Of a stretch of DNA of 12,799 nucleotides, positions 7,768 to 12,799 are shown piece after piece. Under the pieces are notes generated by a model, which saw only the letters and a list, made by a program, of their open reading frames with translations, made no database searches and had not been told where the DNA came from. Where the stretch lies: positions 1-12,799 of the forward strand of contig CBDUBH010000096.1 in assembly GCA_965365345.1 (NCBI GenBank), read 5' to 3'. This DNA is from CBDUBH01 sp965365345. Its GTDB lineage: Bacteria > Bacteroidota > Ignavibacteria > Ignavibacteriales > SURF-24. A program made the translations under genes and the position numbers. The first letter of the stretch is position 1. Every line of letters begins with the position of its first letter.

Positions 7768-8208
7768 ATGAAGAATTATAAAAAATTTTCTGGAATAATT
7801 TTCGGCTTTTTGATCTTCTTTTTTACTTCGTGTGCTGATCAAATAACTTCCGAAAGCGATGTACTCGATCCTCCTGTAAATCCGGGTGAAAATTTAAGTT
7901 CACTCAGTTCTATTCAAAAAAATATTTTTACTCCTTCATGTGCAATTTCAGGCTGCCATTCCGGTGCAAATCCCCAAGCAGGACTCAATCTTTCCGAAGG
8001 CAATTCACACTCAAGTTTAGTTAATGTTACAAGTAAATTAAATCCACCGCAAAAATTAGTTGAATCCGGTAACTCTGCTAACAGTTTTCTTATTACGGTT
8101 TTAACCTGGCAGGGAAATATCAAAATGCCGCTAGGCGGACAAAAACTTCCCGATAGCATGATTGATTCAATTAAAGTCTGGATAGATAAAGGAGCGCCAA
8201 ATGATTAA
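7768..8208 (+). CDS. Lipoprotein c-type cytochrome with CX4CH haem site
   Basis: This is a 146-residue exported lipoprotein. A hydrophobic signal peptide ends in the lipobox FTSC, giving lipidated Cys22. The mature part contains PSCAISGCHSG, where C58, C63 and H64 form a CX4CH haem-attachment motif rather than the usual CXXCH. A distal KMPLGG supplies a candidate axial ligand, Met120. The C-terminal DSMIDSIKVWIDKGAPND matches the end of small cytochromes of the Planctomycete-type cytochrome c group, in which I recall a FTPSCATSGCH-type motif. The predicted role is electron transfer at a periplasmic membrane face. The frame is open to a TTG at 7759, but the ATG at 7768 gives the proper signal peptide. 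It is the first gene of a four-gene operon, behind two inverted repeats. If haem is not attached, the cysteines could bind another metal or form a disulphide. Confidence 0.88.
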   Translation: MKNYKKFSGIIFGFLIFFFTSCADQITSESDVLDPPVNPGENLSSLSSIQKNIFTPSCAISGCHSGANPQAGLNLSEGNSHSSLVNVTSKLNPPQKLVESGNSANSFLITVLTWQGNIKMPLGGQKLPDSMIDSIKVWIDKGAPND

Positions 8209-8770
8209 CATATTAAAACTATTTTTGGCGCTTTTATTTTTTCTTCCGGGAGTTTCAATCTCTACGGAATTAAATGTTGATAAATCCAAAAAAAATTCAG
8301 TGAAATTTATAAGCGATGCTCCCATTGAAGATTTTGAAGGATTTACCGATAAAATTGACGGATACATTTTTTGGGAAGGTGAAAATTTTACTGAAAAAAG
8401 CGATGTTTATTTTGAAGTTGATCTGCGGACTTTAGATACAGGAATCGGGCTTAGAAATCGTCATATGCGCGAAAATTATCTTCATACTGATAAATATCCA
8501 CTGGCACAATTTTCGGGGAAAATAATTTCAGCCGAACAAATTACCGAAAATCAATTCAAAGTAAATGTTGAAGGCGAAATGAAAATTCATGGAGTTACAA
8601 ATAAACTTAAAACTGCCGTAAAAATGAATAAAACTTCAAACGGCTATAACATCAAAACAAATTTTGAAGTAAAATTAAGCGATTACAATATTGATATTCC
8701 GAAATTAATGTTCATGAAGATAAATGAAGTAATGAAACTTGAGCTCGATTTTTACACATCGGAAAAATGA
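8201..8770 (+). CDS. YceI-like periplasmic lipid-binding protein
   Basis: This is a 189-residue YceI-domain protein. YceI proteins have a lipocalin-like barrel that holds a polyisoprenoid chain, and some are tied to quinone or oxidative-stress functions. The signal peptide is about residues 1-21 (FFLPGVSIS before the cut). Family hallmarks are present: KNSVKFISDAPIEDFEGF near the N-terminus, RNRHMRENYLHTDKYP in the middle, and GEMKIHGVTNKL, the family's TIHGVT strand. The start overlaps the cytochrome gene by eight bases (ATGATTAA), with GGAG at 8191-8194 six bases upstream, so the two genes are translationally coupled. Location between a haem lipoprotein and an outer-membrane barrel suggests a periplasmic carrier of an isoprenoid or quinone-like molecule. 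That role is inferred; the fold assignment is firm. Confidence 0.92.
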   Translation: MINILKLFLALLFFLPGVSISTELNVDKSKKNSVKFISDAPIEDFEGFTDKIDGYIFWEGENFTEKSDVYFEVDLRTLDTGIGLRNRHMRENYLHTDKYPLAQFSGKIISAEQITENQFKVNVEGEMKIHGVTNKLKTAVKMNKTSNGYNIKTNFEVKLSDYNIDIPKLMFMKINEVMKLELDFYTSEK

Positions 8771-8781
8771 AAGGAATTTTA

Positions 8782-9630
8782 ATGAAATACGGATTCATTA
8801 TTTTCTTATTCACAATTTTTATCACGGAAATTTTTTACGCTCAAAATCCAAATATTAAATGGAAAAGAAGCGAAGTTAAAATTTCAGAAATAGTTCAGCC
8901 TTTTCACTCAACGCACGCAATAAATTTGCCCACAACCGAAACTATTCAAAAAGGAAATCTTGAATTTGAAATTTCGCATAGATTTGTTCCTGATATAAAA
9001 AGCGGAAGTAAAGATCTTTTCGGATTTGACGGGCCCGTTAATATTCGCATTGCTTTGGGCTACGGAATTACAGATAATACTTTTTTAACATTAGGCAGAA
9101 GCAATTTAAATGATAATGTTGATCTTTGGCTGAAACAAAAATTATGGAATTTCAATAATGATCTTCTGCCGTTTGCTCTGGCTTTTAGAATTGGTTCTGC
9201 ATACAATTCAGAAGCATTTGATCTTAACGCAAATGAAGCAAAAGAATTTCAATATTTCGTTCAATTAATATTAAACTCTTCCATCGAAAGAAATTTCGCT
9301 TTCGGAATTGTTCCTTCATATCTTTACAATAGTTACATTTTTATTGATGATAAAAAATATTCGTTCACGCTCGGCACAAATCTTCAATATTATCTTTCTG
9401 AAATTTTCAGCGTTTTATTTGAATGGAATCCGACCATTACCGGATTCAGAATTGCGCACAATCCTGCGAGTTTCGGGATTGAACTTGAAACAGGCGGTCA
9501 CTTTTTCAAAATCGTATTATCAAATTCTACCGAACTTAATTCATCTCAATTTTTAGCCGGAACAAGAAGTTCATTTAACGAAAGCGAATGGCACATCGGA
9601 TTTAACATAACCAGATTATTAAATTTATAA
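8782..9630 (+). CDS. DUF5777-type outer-membrane beta-barrel protein
   Basis: This is a 282-residue protein with a signal peptide of about 20 residues (FITEIFYA, then QNPN). The mature part is a run of amphipathic strands: STHAINLPTTETIQKGNLEF, EISHRFVPDI, VNIRIALGYGITDNTFLTLG, and further pairs to the final WHIGFNITRLLNL. This fits a beta-barrel and, as I remember the family, DUF5777 (the HAINLPT.E....GNLEF.ISHRF start and FGFDG.VNIR). The frame opens at an ATG at 8767 that overlaps the YceI stop (ATGA). However, AAAGGA at 8770-8775 sits six bases before the ATG at 8782, so 8782 is preferred. DUF5777 has no settled function. I recall it next to YceI and cytochrome genes in Bacteroidota, and the order here repeats that pattern. 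It may form a pore or a scaffold in the outer membrane. Confidence 0.83.
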   Translation: MKYGFIIFLFTIFITEIFYAQNPNIKWKRSEVKISEIVQPFHSTHAINLPTTETIQKGNLEFEISHRFVPDIKSGSKDLFGFDGPVNIRIALGYGITDNTFLTLGRSNLNDNVDLWLKQKLWNFNNDLLPFALAFRIGSAYNSEAFDLNANEAKEFQYFVQLILNSSIERNFAFGIVPSYLYNSYIFIDDKKYSFTLGTNLQYYLSEIFSVLFEWNPTITGFRIAHNPASFGIELETGGHFFKIVLSNSTELNSSQFLAGTRSSFNESEWHIGFNITRLLNL

Positions 9631-9645
9631 ATTAAAGGAGAGAGT

Positions 9646-11265
9646 ATGAAAAAGATAAGAATATACTTTTTAACTATGTTTTTTGTTTGCGGAACGGTAT
9701 TATTTTCAATGCCCCACCGTATAAATCAAATTCCTAACGGAACAATAAACAGCTGCGCAAATTGTCATGTTGATCCTAATGGCGGTGCAAGAAACAGTTT
9801 TGGTCAATTAGTTGAAGCAAGATTTTTAAATTCAAATGGAGATGTTGTTTGGGGACCCGAAATAGCAATGATTGATTCTGATGGAGACGGAATTTCAAAG
9901 GGGGATGAACTTCAGGATAGATTTGGCGCTTGGAGTATAGGAATTTCAAATCCGGGAAATTCATCTGCGGTAACTTTGCCCGGAGTAAGCTCAAGCGCAA
10001 ATTTATTGAGCGCAACTATAAATTTCAGTGGAATGACACCTCACCAAGGACAAAAACTTGAACTTCGTGTAATTGATAAATCAACAATGAAAGAAGTTGA
10101 TAGAAAAACTGTTGCTTCCGTTACAACGGATTTTGCTCAGCAACTAGATAATTTGATCTCGGGGCAAAGTTACTTTATAGATTTTTATGCTGATATAAAT
10201 AGTAACGGAATTTATGATACTCCGCCCACAGATCACGCATGGAGAATTTCACTTGATAATGTTCAGGGAAATGATGAAATAAATTTTTCGCATAACACAA
10301 ATTTTACAGATATCAAATGGAAATATTTACTGAAAATTAATTTTGCTTCAATGGCGCCGCATTCAAATCAACTTATGGAATTGCGCGTTGAAGATGATAA
10401 CTCATCCCGGGAAATTTTCAGAACAAGAATTGAAAATATTTTACAACCCGATTTTAATATTGAAATTCCGGAAGTTGAAAACGGAATTGAGTATAACATT
10501 GAATTTTATGCTGATCTGAACGGAAACGGGAAATATGACGCACCTCCTGCTGATCACGCATGGGAAATAAAAGTTGATGCGGCTCAAGGAAACAGAGAAA
10601 TTAATTTTACACATAATACCGAGTTTACAGATATCAACTGGAAATATCTTGCAACAATAAATATGATCGATATGACCCCGCACTTGGGACAGCTTATTGA
10701 ATTAAGAATTGTTGATAGAAATTCAAATGAAGAAATAGGCAGAGTAAAATTAGATGAAATTCTTGTTCCTGATTTTGCAGTTTCAGTTCCGCAAATTGAA
10801 GACGGACATAATTACAACATTGATTTTTATGCTGATCTGAATAACAATAAAATTTACGACACGCCGCCAACCGATCATGCTTGGCGTTTGGAATTAAACA
10901 ATGCCGCAGGAAATTATATAACTAATTTTACACACAACACAACATTTTCTGATATTCAATGGCCTGTTCCCACAAATGTTGAAAATGAAAATCTAATTCC
11001 TGAAAAATTTGCGCTTAATCAGAATTATCCGAACCCTTTTAATCCGGCTACAGCAATCAGCTATCAGCTTTCAGCTAAAAGTAAAGTTGAATTAAAAGTA
11101 TTTGATATTTTAGGAAAAGAAATTTCAACCTTGGTAAATGAAATTCAGTCTGCAGGAAATTACAAATTAAATTTTGATGCATCGAATTTACCGAGCGGAA
11201 TTTATGTTTATCAAATTAAAACAGAAAATTTTATTCAATCAAAAAAAATGATTTTGATGAAGTAA
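9646..11265 (+). CDS. T9SS-exported surface cytochrome with three Ig-like repeats
   Basis: This 539-residue protein ends the operon. The signal peptide is about residues 1-21. A haem c motif CANCH (C37, C40, H41) comes next, then DSDGDGISKGDEL at 77-89, a calcium-loop pattern of the thrombospondin type 3 kind. Three tandem repeats of 106-107 residues (119-224, 225-331, 332-438) follow. Each starts near M-PH--Q--ELR and ends with a loop YAD-N-N--YD-PP-DHAW that may also bind calcium. The C-terminus (about 452-539) has the NQNYPNPFNP start and SGIYVYQI-T tail of a type A T9SS sorting domain, which directs export through the outer membrane and attachment or release at the surface. AGGAG at 9636-9640 is well placed for the ATG, 15 bases after the preceding stop. 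A predicted surface haem protein is inferred. I see no enzyme domain. Confidence 0.93.
   Translation: MKKIRIYFLTMFFVCGTVLFSMPHRINQIPNGTINSCANCHVDPNGGARNSFGQLVEARFLNSNGDVVWGPEIAMIDSDGDGISKGDELQDRFGAWSIGISNPGNSSAVTLPGVSSSANLLSATINFSGMTPHQGQKLELRVIDKSTMKEVDRKTVASVTTDFAQQLDNLISGQSYFIDFYADINSNGIYDTPPTDHAWRISLDNVQGNDEINFSHNTNFTDIKWKYLLKINFASMAPHSNQLMELRVEDDNSSREIFRTRIENILQPDFNIEIPEVENGIEYNIEFYADLNGNGKYDAPPADHAWEIKVDAAQGNREINFTHNTEFTDINWKYLATINMIDMTPHLGQLIELRIVDRNSNEEIGRVKLDEILVPDFAVSVPQIEDGHNYNIDFYADLNNNKIYDTPPTDHAWRLELNNAAGNYITNFTHNTTFSDIQWPVPTNVENENLIPEKFALNQNYPNPFNPATAISYQLSAKSKVELKVFDILGKEISTLVNEIQSAGNYKLNFDASNLPSGIYVYQIKTENFIQSKKMILMK
10000..10959 (+). repeat. Three tandem ~107-residue coding repeats
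   Basis: Units at 10000-10317, 10318-10638 and 10639-10959 encode the repeated domain of the surface cytochrome. They are clearly related in protein sequence but diverged at DNA level. The spacings of conserved Met-Thr/Ala-Pro-His and Asp-His-Ala-Trp are 106-107 residues. The pattern fits old intragenic duplication of a beta-sandwich domain. Confidence 0.85.
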
Positions 11266-11293
11266 AAATTTAAGAGTGTGATATTTTGAAATT

Positions 11294-11309
11294 AAGGAAA
11301 ATCCTTTTT
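11294..11309 (+). terminator. Weak hairpin with T-run after the operon
   Basis: AAGGA (11294-11298) pairs with TCCTT (11302-11306) around AAA, and the T-run continues to 11309. It lies 29 bases after the operon stop. The stem is only five pairs, so it may be a minor terminator or chance; the strong one is 50 bases on. Confidence 0.3.
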
Positions 11310-11359
11310 ATATGGGAATATTTCATATTGCGAAGATTTCTAAAAAGTAAATTGTTTAA

Positions 11360-11403
11360 AAACACGCTGCCTATTTAATTTATATTAAAGAAACAGCGTG
11401 TTT
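11360..11403. terminator. Two-tiered hairpin between converging genes, bidirectional terminator
   Basis: AAACACGCTG (11360-11369) is perfectly complementary to CAGCGTGTTT (11394-11403). The loop holds a second stem, TTTAAT (11374-11379) with ATTAAA (11384-11389), closing on a TTAT loop. Read on the minus strand the hairpin is followed by a TTTTT run, a standard intrinsic terminator for the DUF5916 gene. On the plus strand T-rich sequence also follows. Its place between two converging genes fits a shared terminator. Confidence 0.82.
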
Positions 11404-11423
11404 AATTAAAATTTTTATTTGAA

Positions 11424-12799
11424 TTAATAATGCAGCCAATATGTAAATTTGATCATGAAAATATTATCTGAAATTGTATCAAACAATCTTCTTGTGGAAT
11501 TTTCAAATTCAAATTTTCCCATATTTTCGTAATCCGATCTGCTTTGAGTCCACACAAAATAAAATACCGAACCGGGCTGATATTCCCATCTTAAAACCGC
11601 ATTCCCGCGTAACGATTTGAAATTAAAATCCGGTTTACCGAAAGTATGAATTTTTGATAGATCATTTTTATCGTAACTTAAAATATACTCTTCATTTTCT
11701 TCATCATAGGAAATCTGATCATTTTCGAAGTTGTTAAACTCAAAAGATTTTGCTTTTGCCAATTCTTTGTAATCGTAATATTTTCCTGCTGTAATAAGCG
11801 GCTGCATGTAAAGCTGCAAACTTAATTTCGGCGAAAAGGTCCAGTTCAATCTTACTCCTGCGGAAAAAGAAGTTTGATCCATTGTAGCGAAAATATATCT
11901 TTTACCGAAAGTTTGAGTTGCCGATGCATCTTCAATAGGATCAGCATTTGCCCATTGCGCGTATGAAATATATCTTCCGAATCCCGGACTTATTGATAAT
12001 GAAACATTACTTACCGGTTTGAAATTTAATGACAGATCAAAACCTAAAGATTTATCTTCTTTTGACATTCCGAAATAAGAACCTGCGCCTGCCGAAAAAG
12101 TTTTTCTTCCATCAGAATTTATCCAGAAACTTCCGCCGTAATCTTCAGGACTTACAGTCATTGGTCCGCCGCGTGTTTTAAATAAATTCAATGTTTCCGG
12201 ACTGTATCTTAAACTCCAATCCACACTGTAATAATTTAAAAATTCAAAATACCCGAAATTAAAAATTCCTTCGCCGTTCAAATTGTAAGCGTAATCGTAA
12301 TTTCTGAAATACGCTGCACTCAATTGCGCATAACGGAAAATTTTTCCGGGCTCAGTCCATTTATAACCTGCTCCAACATGCGAATTTATTGCGTTTGAGC
12401 GCCACATAAATCCGATATCATTAACATCAAATTCCGGTTGAATAAAGCCGAATGCGGAATTGACAAAGAAGTTTCCTTTCTGCTTGTTGATATAAAATCT
12501 TCCTGCAAATCCGCTTAGTGAAGTTGCGTTTGTATCAACATTTATATTTTCCGCATCAGGGCGTTGAAAATAGTGAATTGAATTTTGCTGGATATCGGTA
12601 ATTCTTTGTTCTGTTCCTTTAATATACGAGCCGGCAAGCCAACCTGTAATTACCCAGACTTTTTCCTGATCCAAAAAAGTCCAGCCATCAACTCCGTACA
12701 TCAAAGCGTTTGAATTTATTTCGTCTTTTAATCTTTCATCTTTGAAAAATCTGTTTGAATAAGTTGAAAGGATTCCAAATCCTTGTTTGCCATCATTAA
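11424..12799 (-). CDS. DUF5916-type outer-membrane protein, C-terminal part
   Basis: The frame stays open to the right edge of the window, so this is the last ~457 residues of a larger protein. An internal TTG at 12704 should not be read as the start, because coding continues upstream with DGKQGFGILSTYSNRFFKDE. The visible part is a long series of amphipathic strands rich in Tyr, Phe, Trp and Asn, ending in NIFMIKFTYWLHY with aromatic residues as in BAM-assembled barrels. The segment GSVFYFVWTQSRSDYENMG and this ending match my memory of the DUF5916 C-terminal domain. In that family a carbohydrate-binding family 9-like domain usually comes first; it would lie outside the window. The ligand is unknown. 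It converges on the cytochrome operon across the hairpin at 11360-11403 and is not obviously part of that system. Confidence 0.83.
   Translation of the reverse strand, partial: NDGKQGFGILSTYSNRFFKDERLKDEINSNALMYGVDGWTFLDQEKVWVITGWLAGSYIKGTEQRITDIQQNSIHYFQRPDAENINVDTNATSLSGFAGRFYINKQKGNFFVNSAFGFIQPEFDVNDIGFMWRSNAINSHVGAGYKWTEPGKIFRYAQLSAAYFRNYDYAYNLNGEGIFNFGYFEFLNYYSVDWSLRYSPETLNLFKTRGGPMTVSPEDYGGSFWINSDGRKTFSAGAGSYFGMSKEDKSLGFDLSLNFKPVSNVSLSISPGFGRYISYAQWANADPIEDASATQTFGKRYIFATMDQTSFSAGVRLNWTFSPKLSLQLYMQPLITAGKYYDYKELAKAKSFEFNNFENDQISYDEENEEYILSYDKNDLSKIHTFGKPDFNFKSLRGNAVLRWEYQPGSVFYFVWTQSRSDYENMGKFEFENSTRRLFDTISDNIFMIKFTYWLHY

Noticed and set aside
12702..12704. TTG as the true start of the DUF5916 protein
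   Set aside because: The frame continues without a stop to the window edge, and a barrel domain cannot start here. The gene is truncated by the window.
1..12799. CRISPR arrays, tRNA or rRNA genes, transposases and phage genes
   Set aside because: No regularly spaced direct repeats, no recognisable RNA gene and no transposase or integrase motif were seen on either strand.

Overview
The window is AT-rich bacterial DNA, most likely from the Ignavibacteria (Ignavibacteriota) or a close Bacteroidota/Chlorobi-group relative. The best evidence is a type IX secretion (T9SS) sorting tail of the NQNYPNPFNPATAISYQL kind on a secreted cytochrome. A propeller-type sensor kinase, DUF5777 and DUF5916 outer-membrane proteins, and a mix of genes with and without Shine-Dalgarno (SD) sites agree with this.

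Layout. Positions 1-657 hold no gene but contain a nested palindromic element (392-547) that is less AT-rich than its flanks. recG (658-2847, minus) is divergent from a small SRPBCC-fold protein (start best placed at 3044, plus). A one-helix membrane protein with an acidic tail (3637-3879, plus) follows. A 1228-residue sensor kinase (3902-7588, minus) converges on it. The kinase has a signal peptide, 14 propeller repeats (two seven-bladed propellers), a Y_Y_Y domain, one membrane helix, a PAS domain and a histidine kinase core. It has no receiver or DNA-binding output domain.

Divergent from the kinase is a tight four-gene plus-strand operon (7768-11265): a lipoprotein with an unusual CX4CH haem site, a periplasmic YceI-like lipid-binding protein, a DUF5777 outer-membrane beta-barrel, and a T9SS-exported protein with a CXXCH haem site, a calcium-type loop and three ~107-residue repeats. 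The kinase-operon gap carries two strong inverted repeats, one of them ending ten bases before the first start codon. A two-tiered hairpin terminator (11360-11403) separates the operon from a converging, truncated DUF5916 outer-membrane protein that runs off the right edge.

The operon places one predicted haem protein at a membrane, a lipid or quinone-type carrier in the periplasm, a barrel in the outer membrane, and a second haem protein on the cell surface. I infer an envelope-spanning redox or haem-related module, possibly controlled by the divergent kinase. That function is inference. The gene order, signals and motifs are read directly from the sequence.
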